Below, one piece after another: positions 17,253 through 25,989 of a stretch of DNA of 64,000 nucleotides. The stretch is from Cellulomonas palmilytica (lineage in GTDB: Bacteria > Actinomycetota > Actinomycetes > Actinomycetales > Cellulomonadaceae), in contig NZ_CP062221.1 of the NCBI RefSeq assembly GCF_021590045.1, positions 1 to 64,000 of the forward strand, given 5' to 3'. Below the pieces are notes generated by a model. That model was given only the letters and a program-made list of their open reading frames with translations. It was not told the DNA's origin and searched no databases. The translations under genes were made by a program, and so were the position numbers. Numbering within the stretch: position 1 is the stretch's first letter; every line of letters begins with the position of its first letter.

Positions 17253-18020
17253 ATGACGCAGGACATCCGTGAGCAGGTCCGGGCCCGGTACGCGCTGGCA
17301 GCGGTGCAGAGCACCACGCAGGGCACGGCGGACGCCGGCTGTTGCGGCGGCGGGTGCGGCACGGGCGAGCTCGTCGTCGACGAGAGGTTCGGGGCCGGCC
17401 TGTACGGCGCCGACGACGCCGCGGCCGTACCCGCCGAGGCGCTCGCCGCGTCGCTCGGCTGCGGCAACCCGCTGCTGGTCGCCGAGCTGCGCGAGGGCGA
17501 GCGCGTGCTCGACCTGGGCTCGGGCGGTGGCATCGACGTGCTGCTCTCCGCGCGTCGCGTCGGCCCCACGGGCTTCGCGTACGGCGTCGACATGACCGAC
17601 GAGATGCTCGACCTCGCGCGCACCAACGCCGCCACGGCGGGCGCGACGAACGTCGAGTTCCGCAAGGGCGTCATCGAGGACCTGCCGCTGGAGGACGGAT
17701 GCGTCGACGTCGTCATCTCCAACTGCGTGGTCAACCTGTCCCCCGACAAGCCTGCGGTCCTCGCCGAGGCGTTCCGCGTGCTCGCGCCCGGCGGCCGCCT
17801 CGGGATCTCCGACGTGGTCGCCGAGGACCGCCTCACGCCCGACGAGCGCGCCGAGCGCGGCTCGTACGTCGGCTGCATCGCCGGGGCGCTCTCGCGCACC
17901 GAGTACCTCGAGGGCCTCGCAGCGGCGGGCTTCGTCGACGCCGAGGTCCGGTTCACCCACGCCGTCGCGGACGGCATGCACGGCGCGGTCGTCCGCGCCA
18001 CCAAGCCGAAGGAGCAGTGA
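17253..18020 (+). CDS. arsM: Arsenite methyltransferase
   Basis: A 255-residue SAM-dependent As(III) methyltransferase. The N-terminal GCCGGGCG Cys cluster, the SAM motif VLDLGSGGGIDVLL, and the conserved Cys in VISNCVVNLSPDK and SYVGCIAGALS give the arsenic-binding cysteines expected of ArsM. The length is typical of the bacterial enzyme. The ATG has GGAGG upstream. The product volatilises or methylates arsenic; trivalent methylarsenicals are also bactericidal, so this can be defence or attack. It is transcribed from the ArsR-controlled promoter and its stop overlaps the next ATG. Confidence 0.95.
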   Translation: MTQDIREQVRARYALAAVQSTTQGTADAGCCGGGCGTGELVVDERFGAGLYGADDAAAVPAEALAASLGCGNPLLVAELREGERVLDLGSGGGIDVLLSARRVGPTGFAYGVDMTDEMLDLARTNAATAGATNVEFRKGVIEDLPLEDGCVDVVISNCVVNLSPDKPAVLAEAFRVLAPGGRLGISDVVAEDRLTPDERAERGSYVGCIAGALSRTEYLEGLAAAGFVDAEVRFTHAVADGMHGAVVRATKPKEQ

Positions 18021-18256
18021 TGCACCCCGACCTGTACCTCGTCGTGCACGCCGAGCGCGAGCGCGACCTCGAGCACGAGCTCACCCGGCGCCGGCTCGCG
18101 CGCACGGACCCGGACCGGTTCGTCCCGGCCGGCACCCCGGCACGCCTGACCGCCCTCCTGGCGAGGTCACTGACCTCGCTCCGGGCAACCGCGCGCGTGC
18201 GCTCGACCGCGCCCGCCCGCCGCGCTGCGGAGACGGCGTGCGCGTGCCCCGCATGA
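18020..18256 (+). CDS. Small hypothetical protein translationally coupled to arsM
   Basis: A 78-residue, strongly basic protein whose ATG shares a base with the arsM stop (TGATG) and has AAGGAG upstream. It starts MHPDLYLVVHAERERDLEHEL, a helical opening seen in short actinobacterial hypotheticals, and ends in ETACACPA with two Cys in a CxC arrangement. The CxC could bind metal or arsenite, but this is speculative. The coupling suggests co-expression with arsM. Confidence 0.6.
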   Translation: MHPDLYLVVHAERERDLEHELTRRRLARTDPDRFVPAGTPARLTALLARSLTSLRATARVRSTAPARRAAETACACPA

Positions 18257-18279
18257 CGTGAGCGAACGGGTGGGGCCGG

Positions 18280-19182
18280 TCAGCCGACCGGCTCCACCCC
18301 GAGCTCGCGCAGCAGGGCCGCGACGCGTCCGCGGATCTCGTCGCGGATCGGCCGGACAGCCTCGATCCCCTGGCCCGCGGGGTCGTCGAGCGCCCAGTCC
18401 TCGTACCGCGTGCCCGGGACGTACGGGCAGGCGTCGCCGCAGCCCATCGTGACGACGACGTCGGACGCCCGGACGGCCTGCGTCGTGAGGACCTTCGGCT
18501 GCTCGTCGCGCAGGTCGACCCCCACCTCGAGCATCGCCTCGACCGCGACCGGGTTGATCCGCTCGGCGGGCATCGACCCGGCGGAGCGCACCTCGACGGC
18601 GCCCCCCGACAGCGCGCGCACGAACCCCGCCGCCATCTGCGAGCGCCCGGCGTTGTGCACGCACACGAACAGCACCGACGGGCGCGGGGCGTCGAGCACG
18701 CGGGTGTAGCGGCGGCAGGGCACGGTCACGACGAGCGCCTCGTCGACCGTGACCTCGTGCGTGTACGCACCGCCGTCGGCCCACCCCTGACGCTCGTAGA
18801 ACCGCCGCGCCCGCGCGTTGCCCGGCACGACGGCCAGCCAGGCCTCGGCGTGGCCGGCCCGTGCCACGGCCTGCTCCCCCGCGCGGAGCAGCGCCCCGGC
18901 GAGGCCCGTGCCGCGCGCCGCCGCGTCGACGTAGAGCTGGTCGACCTCGTCGTCGACGACCGTCACGAACCCGACGACCTCCCCGCCGACGACCGCGACG
19001 TGCGTCCTCGGCACGATCCCGGGCGCACGCGCGGCGAACGACTCCGGCGTGCGGTGCTCCACGAGCGTGTCCGGCACGTTGCCGTCGTGCGCGTCGTGCC
19101 AGCCGGCGCGCCAGATCTCGGCGATCCGCCGCGCGTCGTCGGGGTGCGCGGCACGGATGCCCGTCGTGTGCTCGTCGTCCAC
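18280..19182 (-). CDS. Fusion of GNAT acetyltransferase and LMW-phosphatase-type arsenate reductase
   Basis: A 300-residue two-domain protein. Residues 1-165 are a GNAT domain (motif A: VDQLYVDAAARGTGLAGALL; motif B: ARRFYERQGW). Residues about 170-300 are a thioredoxin-type ArsC: the P-loop VCVHNAGRSQMAAGF (CX5R), then the Cys in TMGCGDACPYVPG and the Asp in EDWALDDPAGQ. ArsC reduces arsenate to arsenite, which fits arsR/arsM next door. Some GNATs of ars clusters (ArsN) acetylate organoarsenicals such as arsinothricin; whether this one does is inference. Both domains look complete. It converges with the arsM operon. Confidence 0.9.
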   Translation of the reverse strand: MDDEHTTGIRAAHPDDARRIAEIWRAGWHDAHDGNVPDTLVEHRTPESFAARAPGIVPRTHVAVVGGEVVGFVTVVDDEVDQLYVDAAARGTGLAGALLRAGEQAVARAGHAEAWLAVVPGNARARRFYERQGWADGGAYTHEVTVDEALVVTVPCRRYTRVLDAPRPSVLFVCVHNAGRSQMAAGFVRALSGGAVEVRSAGSMPAERINPVAVEAMLEVGVDLRDEQPKVLTTQAVRASDVVVTMGCGDACPYVPGTRYEDWALDDPAGQGIEAVRPIRDEIRGRVAALLRELGVEPVG

Positions 19183-19317
19183 GGGTCCGACCCTCTCACC
19201 CCGGGCACGGGGCCGAGAACCCGACGGATCGGCGGTTCACCCAGTGACCCACCCGTGTTGTCACCGGCACCACGCGGGCGTAGACCGAGGTCGTCGCTCA
19301 CGAGGGCCGTAGGGGTC

Positions 19318-19731
19318 ATGCGCGCACGTGCGAGGGTCGTCGGGTCGCTCGGGGCGGCCGTGCTGCTGATCGGGACGGGGATGCTGCCCGCGGAGGCCGG
19401 CGGGCGGCACCCGGGGCCGGACCACGCGGGCGGCACGACGCTCGTGTGGTCCAGGTTGACGGCGGACCGCGACGCGGCGCAGGTGGTGCGCTCCGACGAC
19501 GGCGGGCGCACGGTCCGTGCGGTCACCGCGGCCGTGCCGGGCGTCTACGACATGGACCCGCAGCTCTCGCCCGACGGGCGCACGGTGCTGTTCGAGCGGG
19601 ACCTGCCCGGGCGCCCCCGGGACCGTCGTCGAGATCACCCGGTCGGTCCGTCCCGGCTCGTCCCGGTTCGTCCGCCGGCTCGCGGACGTCCGCTCCCCGC
19701 GCCCCTTCGATCGGTCCCGGCACCGGGTTAG
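19318..19731 (+). pseudogene. TolB/WD40-like secreted protein, truncated and frameshifted
   Basis: The ATG at 19318 opens a signal peptide (VVGSLGAAVLLIGTGMLPAEA) followed by the first blade of a TolB-like propeller (GGTTLVWSRL, DMDPQLSPDGRTVLFERDLPG). Directly after DLPG the protein-like sequence moves to another frame (APGTVVEITRSVRPG) while the open frame turns into Arg/Pro-rich nonsense. Normal proteins of this type have 250 or more residues. This looks like a frameshifted 5' fragment. A sequencing error at about 19612 cannot be excluded, but even then most of the propeller is missing. Confidence 0.6.
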
Positions 19732-19790
19732 CCTCGCCGGACGGCGCACCGCGGGACGACGAGCGCGCGCCGGGACGACGAGGAGACGCG

Positions 19791-21086
19791 ATGCCCGCCA
19801 CCACGCACGCCCGACGCCGGGCCGCGCGCCCCACGCCCGCCGGGCGGCGCACCGCGGGTCGCCTGCTCGCTGCCGGCACGGCCGCCGCCGCGCTCGTCGG
19901 CGCCCTCGTCGTGCTCCCGACGGCCGCGACCGCCGCGACGCCCGACCCGTACTACGGCGTCCGCTCGAAGGTGATCGCGAAGGCCACCTCGGGCGCCCGC
20001 ACGATGTACGTCGCGACGAACGGCTCCGACACGTACACCTACACGACCTCCTGGGGTGAGAAGACCGTCGACCGGCACGTGTGCCTGCGCAAGAACTCGC
20101 GCGACCAGGCCACGTGCCCCGCGGCGACGAGGTCGCGCCCGCTGCGCACGATCACGGCCGCGATCCGTGCGGGCCGTCCGGGCGACGTGATCGTCGTGCG
20201 CGGCGGCACGTACCGCGAGGCGGCGGGCTACGGCGCGGCCAAGGGCACGGCGACCAAGCCGATCGAGCTGCAGAGCCACCCCGGCGAGCGCGTCGAGCTC
20301 AACGGCACGCTCCAGCTCAAGAACGCCAGCCACTGGACGGTCCGCGGCATCCACTTCACGTACAACCGCAGCATCCAGGGCCGGGGCCAGGGCGTCGTGC
20401 ACCTCCAGGGCGGCACGGGCTGGGTGTTCACGAACAACGAGGTCAGCGGCTCGCGCGAGACCTCGAACCTCATGGTCACGCCGGGGGCGCGCGGCGCGTC
20501 GGCGGCGACGCAGCGGGCCGCCGGGCCGAACGACTACACCATCGCGTACAACTGCATCCGCACGAACAACGGGACGCACGCGCACGGCATGGACCACAAC
20601 ATCTACCTGATGGCGGGCATCTACTCGAGCGGCGGCATGATCGAGCGCAACCTGCTGGCGACCGCGCCCAACGGCGCGCAGATCAAGGTCGCGGCGTCCA
20701 CGTGGGACACGTGGCAGGACAGCCCGCGGCACGTGACGGTCCGCTACAACACGATGCTCGGCGGCGCCGCGGGCGTGACGGTCGGGGTGGCGGCGCAGGA
20801 CGTCTCGCTGTGGCGCAACCTCATCGCCAACCAGCCGACGACGCGCACGCAGTACGACGCGGCCGTCAAGACGTGGGAGCTCGAGCGCCACGACCTCGTC
20901 TCGGTCAAGCGCAACCTGTTCGCGGGCTACGCGAAGTCCTACCACGAGGCCCCGGGCAAGTCGCTGGTCAAGCAGCGCAACGCGGTGGTGAGCGGCCGCA
21001 TCGGCTACACCGGGTCGGTCACGGGCTGCACCGCGAAGCCGGCGAACGCCGCGTACCTGACGGCGTACGGCCAGTACGCGAGGTGA
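19791..21086 (+). CDS. Secreted right-handed beta-helix protein (polysaccharide lyase-like)
   Basis: A 431-residue secreted protein: twin-Arg-containing basic N-terminus, hydrophobic helix (AGTAAAALVGALVVLP) and an AXA cleavage region ending ATAAT. The mature part opens with TMYVATNGSDT and SRPLRTITAAIRAGRPGDVIVVRGGTYRE, the DUF1565/parallel beta-helix entrance found in pectate-lyase-like and alginate-lyase-like proteins. Coil repeats follow (HWTVRGIHFTYN, GWVFTNNEVSGS, YTIAYNCIRTNNG, GMIERNLLA, VTVRYNTML). The catalytic residues cannot be assigned by eye, so the substrate is open. The ATG has GAGGAG upstream. Confidence 0.85.
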   Translation: MPATTHARRRAARPTPAGRRTAGRLLAAGTAAAALVGALVVLPTAATAATPDPYYGVRSKVIAKATSGARTMYVATNGSDTYTYTTSWGEKTVDRHVCLRKNSRDQATCPAATRSRPLRTITAAIRAGRPGDVIVVRGGTYREAAGYGAAKGTATKPIELQSHPGERVELNGTLQLKNASHWTVRGIHFTYNRSIQGRGQGVVHLQGGTGWVFTNNEVSGSRETSNLMVTPGARGASAATQRAAGPNDYTIAYNCIRTNNGTHAHGMDHNIYLMAGIYSSGGMIERNLLATAPNGAQIKVAASTWDTWQDSPRHVTVRYNTMLGGAAGVTVGVAAQDVSLWRNLIANQPTTRTQYDAAVKTWELERHDLVSVKRNLFAGYAKSYHEAPGKSLVKQRNAVVSGRIGYTGSVTGCTAKPANAAYLTAYGQYAR

Positions 21087-21097
21087 CCGCGCCGGGC

Positions 21098-21121
21098 GAC
21101 GGGCCGACAGGCCGGCCCGTC
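21098..21121. terminator. Bidirectional hairpin terminator
   Basis: GACGGGCCG (21098-21106) and its perfect complement (21113-21121) with a 6-base loop lie between the convergent beta-helix and M23 peptidase genes and touch the latter's stop codon. Confidence 0.65.
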
Positions 21122-22223
21122 AGCCCAGGCCCGAGCCGATCGATGTGCGCGGCACCCAGCCCGTGGTGCCCTTGATGACCACCTTGCGCCACCCGCCCGA
21201 CGCCTCCTTGAGCGACACGGGCGTGCCCTTCTTGCCGAGGAACAGCGCCTTGGCCTGGGCGTTCGGGTTGGCGCGCACGGTCGCGTCGACCTTGAGGTGG
21301 TAGGTCTTGACCTGCGAGATGTAGTCGGTGTGCACCCAGCCGCGCAGGCGCTTGCCGTCGAGCGCGACGGTCACGGGGATGAACCCGTTCCGCTTGACGC
21401 CCGGCGTGTTGAGCATCTTCGTGTTCGGCTTGAGCGTGGTGAGGATCGTGTTGCTCGTCGACGGGGCCGCGCGCAGGTTGAGCTTCGTCGTCGAGTAGTA
21501 GTAGCACCGCGTGGGCGCGGGCTGCGTGCGGTCCGCCGTGGCGCGGTCCACGACCGGCAGCGTGAAGTCGGTGAGCCACTTCTTCGGGTCGACGGACGTG
21601 CCGGACCCGTAGAACGCGTTCTTCCACACCTCGAGGTGCAGGTGCGGGCCCGTCGCCGGCCCCGACGCGCCGACCTCGGCGATGCGGTTGCCGACCTTGA
21701 CCTTGTCGCCGACCTTCACGTACTTGCCCGGGTCCCAGGGGTGCACGTACGCGATCCACGTCGGCACGCCCTCGATGACGGACTTCACGGTCAGGTAGCC
21801 CGCGGCACCGTTCTTGGGCGGCACCACGTGCGTGACGACGCCGCTCGCGACGGCGTAGATCGGCTTCTTGTCGCCCGTGCCCATGTCGAGCCCGTAGTGG
21901 AACGTGGACGCGCCCTTCACGGGGATGCACCGCGCGCCCCACGCGGAGGTCAGCGCGTACGACTCGTCCACGAGCGGCAGCGCGAGCACCCGGCCGCTCT
22001 TCGTGGTCCGCGTCGTGAGGTCCTTCGGCACGGCAGCGGCGGCGTCGAGCCGCTTCTCGGTCGCCGCGTCGCTCGTCGTCGCCGCGCGCTGCGCTGCGCG
22101 CGTGGTCGACGGCGGGGGCTCGGTCGTGGCGGTCGCGGGTGCGGCACCGAGGACCGCTGCCACGACGACCGCGGCGGCGGCGCCGAGGGCGCCGAGGCTC
22201 GACGGACGCGTCCGGAAGCGCAT
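21120..22223 (-). CDS. Secreted M23-family metallopeptidase with SH3-like repeats
   Basis: A 367-residue secreted protein: signal peptide (residues 1-33), Ala/Thr-rich stretch, then an M23/LytM domain (about 85-205) with the Zn ligands in FHYGLDMG (HxxxD) and GPHLHLEVW (HxH). Two bacterial SH3-like segments follow (LNLRAAPSTSNTILTTLKPN and ATVRANPNAQAKALFLGKKG, ending GTTGWVPRTS). It should cut peptidoglycan crosslinks during growth or remodelling. The ATG has GGAG upstream. It stands alone. Confidence 0.93.
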   Translation of the reverse strand: MRFRTRPSSLGALGAAAAVVVAAVLGAAPATATTEPPPSTTRAAQRAATTSDAATEKRLDAAAAVPKDLTTRTTKSGRVLALPLVDESYALTSAWGARCIPVKGASTFHYGLDMGTGDKKPIYAVASGVVTHVVPPKNGAAGYLTVKSVIEGVPTWIAYVHPWDPGKYVKVGDKVKVGNRIAEVGASGPATGPHLHLEVWKNAFYGSGTSVDPKKWLTDFTLPVVDRATADRTQPAPTRCYYYSTTKLNLRAAPSTSNTILTTLKPNTKMLNTPGVKRNGFIPVTVALDGKRLRGWVHTDYISQVKTYHLKVDATVRANPNAQAKALFLGKKGTPVSLKEASGGWRKVVIKGTTGWVPRTSIGSGLG

Positions 22224-22382
22224 GGGAGGGTCTCCTCGCGAGTGGGTTCACGTCGTTGTTCGGCACACGCGCGCACGTTCTGGAGGGTTTGTCGTCACCC
22301 GACCGTGTGACGACCACCATGTCCCGTCCGGTCCGGGACGGCGACCCGAGAGGCCGCTGAGGCGCTGTCGTGCGGCGGTGCG

Positions 22383-23483
22383 TCAGCGCTCGACCGTGAG
22401 CTCCAGCCACCGCGCGAGGTCCGTGACCTGTGCGTCGACCGCGTCGCGCACCTCGTCGTCCCACGGCTCGCCGTCGAGCGGGTCCTCGTGCAGCGCGTGC
22501 ACGACGAGCCGCCCGCGCCGCACGTCCGCGGTCGCGTCGAGCTTGCCGACGAGCCGGTCGCCGTGCAGCACCGGAAGGGCGTAGTAGCCCCAACGCCGCT
22601 GCGCCGCCGGCTTGTACATCTCCAGGGCGTACTCGAACTCGAACAGCTCCACCAGGCGCTTGCGGTCGTGCAGCAGCCGGTCGAACGGCGACAGCAACGC
22701 GGTGCGCGGCTCGAACGGACCCCCCACCCGGGCGAGCAGCGCGGGGTCGGCGCGCCAGCGCCCGCGGACGCCCTCGACCTGCACGACCTCGCCGACGAGG
22801 TCGTCGGGGTACCCCTCGAGCACGCGGTCCCGCACGAGGCCGAGCGAGGCGAGCCGCCGCTCGTCGCGGATCCGCCGCGCGTCGGGCGCGGGGACGGGCT
22901 CGTCGGGCGGGTACACGCGCTCGGCGAGGTCCCACAGCTTCTCGCGCCCGCGCCGCCCGGCGACCGCGACGTCGCCGGTCTGCACGAGCAACCCGAGCAG
23001 CATCGTGACGTTCTTGTGGTTGTTCCAGCCCGACGACCGCCACGGCCGCGCGCACGTGTCCGGCAGCTCGCCGGCCGTGAGCGGGCCGTCCATGCGCAGC
23101 GCGTCGAGCACGTCGCGGCGGGCCCCGCGGTTGTCGTCGAGCCAGCGCGCGTTCCCGAGCAGCCACGCGGGGGCGTCCGGGCCGGGCCACGCGGCCATGT
23201 CGGCGGTGAGCAGCCGCACGTCGCGCGCGTCGCGCAGCAGGCCGTCGATCTCGACGACGCGCTGCTGCGCGACGAGGTCGGTCAGCTCGTCGGGGTCGTA
23301 CGACGAGCCGAGCCGGCTGAACAGGACCAGGTCGACGCTCGGCGCGACGGCGGCGATCGGGTCGTGCTGCAGGACGACCAGGCGCCGGATCGTGTCCAGC
23401 ACGCCGTCCGGGCGCCGGGCGGTGAGCACCTGGGCCCGTACGGCGAGGCGCCGCGCGTCGCGTCGGCTCAGGACGTCGACCAC
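22383..23483 (-). CDS. Winged-helix protein of the YcaQ/AlkX (HTH_42) family
   Basis: A 366-residue protein of PF06224. The N-terminal signature SRRDARRLAVRAQVL and LVVLQHDPIAAVAPSVDLVLFSRLG, the central winged-helix region WWNNHKNVTM-like (SSGWNNHKNVTMLLGLLVQTG) and the C-terminal LLSPFDRLLHDRKRLVELFEFEYALEMY plus RWGYYALPVLHGDRLVGKLD match the YcaQ crosslink-repair glycosylase group. E. coli YcaQ unhooks interstrand DNA crosslinks; the QHD motif resembles its catalytic QxD. A GTG start with GGAGGAG upstream is used. It lies 45 bases downstream of a distant paralogue on the same strand. Confidence 0.88.
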   Translation of the reverse strand: MVDVLSRRDARRLAVRAQVLTARRPDGVLDTIRRLVVLQHDPIAAVAPSVDLVLFSRLGSSYDPDELTDLVAQQRVVEIDGLLRDARDVRLLTADMAAWPGPDAPAWLLGNARWLDDNRGARRDVLDALRMDGPLTAGELPDTCARPWRSSGWNNHKNVTMLLGLLVQTGDVAVAGRRGREKLWDLAERVYPPDEPVPAPDARRIRDERRLASLGLVRDRVLEGYPDDLVGEVVQVEGVRGRWRADPALLARVGGPFEPRTALLSPFDRLLHDRKRLVELFEFEYALEMYKPAAQRRWGYYALPVLHGDRLVGKLDATADVRRGRLVVHALHEDPLDGEPWDDEVRDAVDAQVTDLARWLELTVER

Positions 23484-23528
23484 GGCTCCTCCTACGCGTC
23501 CCGGTCCGCCGTCACGCCCGCTCCACCG

Positions 23529-24752
23529 TCACGCCCGGCCCACGGCGGGCTCGTCGCGGTGCCGGCGTCCGCCGAACAGCGGCGACGGGAACGTGGGCGG
23601 CACCTTGCCGCCCGCGAGCCACGCGGTGAGCCGCTCGGCCTCGGCGTCGATCGCGGCCCGCGCACGTGCGGGCACGTCCTCGAGCAGCGCCACCTCGAGC
23701 GTCCCGCTGCTCGCGGCCCACGCCCCGACGACGCGCCCGTCGACCCAGACGGTCGGCCCGGCGTTCCCGACCGCGTCGACCACCTGCTTCGCGTGCGGCC
23801 CGAGGTACCAGTCGCGCTCGGCCCAGCCCATGGTGGTCGGGTCGAGCGCCGGCAGGAGCGCGGCCCACGGCCCGGCACGCTCGACCGGGTCGAGGTCGTC
23901 GGGCAGCAGCCACCCCACGGAGTCGGTCCCCTCGAGCCCGACGGGGACCGCCCCGACCTCGACGAGCGAGCGGCGCACCGCGGTGAGCGTCGAGCCGAGC
24001 CACCACTGCAGGTCCCGCTCGGTCCCGGGGCCGAACGCGCGCAGCCACCGCGCGACGATCGCGGTGTGCGCCGCGGCGTCGTCGGGCAGCGCGAGCGGAC
24101 CGCCGAGCCACGTCTCGGTGAGCGTCCACGCGGGGCGGGACGTGGTCCACCCGCCGCGGTTCTCGCCGCGCACGACGAGCCCGTCCGCCGAGAGCATCGT
24201 CAGCAGCCGCGGCATGATCGCCATCTCCTGCGCCCACCGGGTCCCGCCCGCGGCCTGGAACACCCCGCTCGCGTCGGGCACCTCGGCGCGCAGCTCCGCG
24301 GCGGTGCGGCACCGCCCGTCCGCGAGCGCCGCGAGCACGCCGGCCTCGGCGCGCGCGAGCGTCCCGGCCGGGTCCGGGTAGCGGCCGTCCTGCCCGAGCT
24401 CCTTGAGCAGGCGTCGGCGCTCGACTCCCGCGACCCGCGCGCCGGGCGACGCGACGAGCGCGGGCAGCAGGTCGGTGCCCGTGACCCACAGCGTGCGTCG
24501 CATCGCGAGCTGCCGGACGACGGTGCGGTCCCGGTACAGCGCGTCGTCGAGGTCGCTCGTCGCGAACCCCGGCACGCGCGCCCACGCCGCCAGGTACGGG
24601 CCGGACGCGTCGGTGCCGTGCAGCACGACGAGCGCGCGCACGGCGGCGTGCAGGTCGGGCAGCGGGTCGACGAGGCCGTGCCGCCGGGCGAGGCGCGCGC
24701 GCCGCTGCGCGGTGTCGACGACACCGGCGACGGGCGGGCGCTCGCGAGCCAT
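23529..24752 (-). CDS. Winged-helix DNA-binding domain protein (HTH_42 family)
   Basis: A 407-residue member of PF06224, a second subfamily from its downstream neighbour. Recognisable parts: AARRHGL-type N-terminus, AVRALVVLHGTDASGPYLAAWAR, DLDDALYRDRTVVRQLAMRRTLWV, WLRAFGPGTERDLQWWLG (winged helix) and the LLPALDPTTMGWAERDWYLG block with GPTVWVDGRVVGAW near the end. This subfamily has AlkZ-like relatives that excise alkylated bases, often in antibiotic self-resistance, but no biosynthetic cluster is here. The two genes probably form an operon. Confidence 0.87.
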   Translation of the reverse strand: MARERPPVAGVVDTAQRRARLARRHGLVDPLPDLHAAVRALVVLHGTDASGPYLAAWARVPGFATSDLDDALYRDRTVVRQLAMRRTLWVTGTDLLPALVASPGARVAGVERRRLLKELGQDGRYPDPAGTLARAEAGVLAALADGRCRTAAELRAEVPDASGVFQAAGGTRWAQEMAIMPRLLTMLSADGLVVRGENRGGWTTSRPAWTLTETWLGGPLALPDDAAAHTAIVARWLRAFGPGTERDLQWWLGSTLTAVRRSLVEVGAVPVGLEGTDSVGWLLPDDLDPVERAGPWAALLPALDPTTMGWAERDWYLGPHAKQVVDAVGNAGPTVWVDGRVVGAWAASSGTLEVALLEDVPARARAAIDAEAERLTAWLAGGKVPPTFPSPLFGGRRHRDEPAVGRA

Positions 24753-25023
24753 GCCACGATCATGGCGACGGCCACCGACATCCGCGCAGCCGTACGTGGC
24801 GTCGTCCGCGTGGCCGGCCTCGAGGGCCGACCCGCACCGTCCGGTTCGTCACACTCGCCGCTTCTCGGCGCCCCGACGCAACCCGAATCGATCAGATCCC
24901 AACACCGCAGGTTCACCCATCCGTGGCATCTGCCGCGACCCGCTCGTGCGATCACGTCGCTTCCTGTTCGATTCTGAGCGAAACGGCTTCCCGTGAGGTC
25001 CGCCAGCGGGCTACCCTCGACGC

Positions 25024-25983
25024 ATGACGTGGTTGGTGACCGGCGGGGCGGGGTACATCGGCGCGCACGTGGTGCGCGCGTTCACGAAGGTCGGGCTGGA
25101 GCCGGTCGTCCTCGACGACCTGTCCAGCGGCCACGAGGAGTTCGTCCCGAAGGACGTGCCGTTCGTGCGCGGCTCGGTCGACGACGCCGACGTCGTCGCC
25201 GACACGCTCGCCCGGCACGGCGTCGAGGGGGTCGTGCACCTCGCGGGCTTCAAGTACGCGGGCGTCTCGGTGGACCGCCCGCTGCACACCTACCGGCAGA
25301 ACGTCGCCGGCACGCTCACGCTCCTCGAGGTGATGGCCGAGCAGGGCGTCGACGCGATCGTCTACTCGTCGTCCGCGGCCGTCTTCGGCACGCCCGACGT
25401 CGACCTCGTCACCGAGGAGACTCCGACGACGCCCGAGTCGCCGTACGGCGAGTCCAAGCTCGTCGGCGAGTGGCTGCTGCGCGACCAGGGCCGCGCGACG
25501 GGCCTCAAGCACACGAGCCTGCGCTACTTCAACGTCGTCGGCTCCGGTACCCCCGAGGTGTACGACACGAGCCCGCACAACCTGTTCCCGCTGGTGTTCG
25601 AGGCCCTGCTCGCGGGCCGCACGCCGCAGATCCGCGGCGACGACTACCCGACGCCCGACGGCACGTGCGTGCGCGACTACATCCACGTCGCGGACCTCGC
25701 GGACGCGCACGTCGCGGCCGCCCGCACGCTCGCCGAGGGCGGCACGCTCGAGCGCGTCTACAACCTGGGCTCGGGCGACGGGCTGTCGGTGCGCCAGATC
25801 ATGACCGCGGTCGCGCAGGTCACGGGCATCGACTTCACGCCGGACATCACCGAGCGGCGTGCGGGTGACCCGGCGCGCATCGTCGCCTCGGGCGAGCTCG
25901 CCGCGCGCGACCTGGGCTGGCGCATGACGCACACCATCGACGACATGGTCCGCAGCGCGTGGGAGGCCCGCACCGCCCACTGA
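25024..25983 (+). CDS. galE: UDP-glucose 4-epimerase
   Basis: A 319-residue extended short-chain dehydrogenase. NAD-binding motif GGAGYIGAHVVRAF at the N-terminus, HLAGFKYAGVSVDRPLHTYRQN, catalytic SSSAAVFG Ser and the YGESK Tyr/Lys pair, then SLRYFNVVGSG and the substrate loop DYPTPDGTCVRDYIHVADLADAH, all typical of GalE. It interconverts UDP-glucose and UDP-galactose in the Leloir pathway and for envelope glycans. The preceding 271 bases are comparatively AT-rich and presumably hold the promoter. Confidence 0.96.
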   Translation: MTWLVTGGAGYIGAHVVRAFTKVGLEPVVLDDLSSGHEEFVPKDVPFVRGSVDDADVVADTLARHGVEGVVHLAGFKYAGVSVDRPLHTYRQNVAGTLTLLEVMAEQGVDAIVYSSSAAVFGTPDVDLVTEETPTTPESPYGESKLVGEWLLRDQGRATGLKHTSLRYFNVVGSGTPEVYDTSPHNLFPLVFEALLAGRTPQIRGDDYPTPDGTCVRDYIHVADLADAHVAAARTLAEGGTLERVYNLGSGDGLSVRQIMTAVAQVTGIDFTPDITERRAGDPARIVASGELAARDLGWRMTHTIDDMVRSAWEARTAH

Positions 25984-25989
25984 CGCGCG

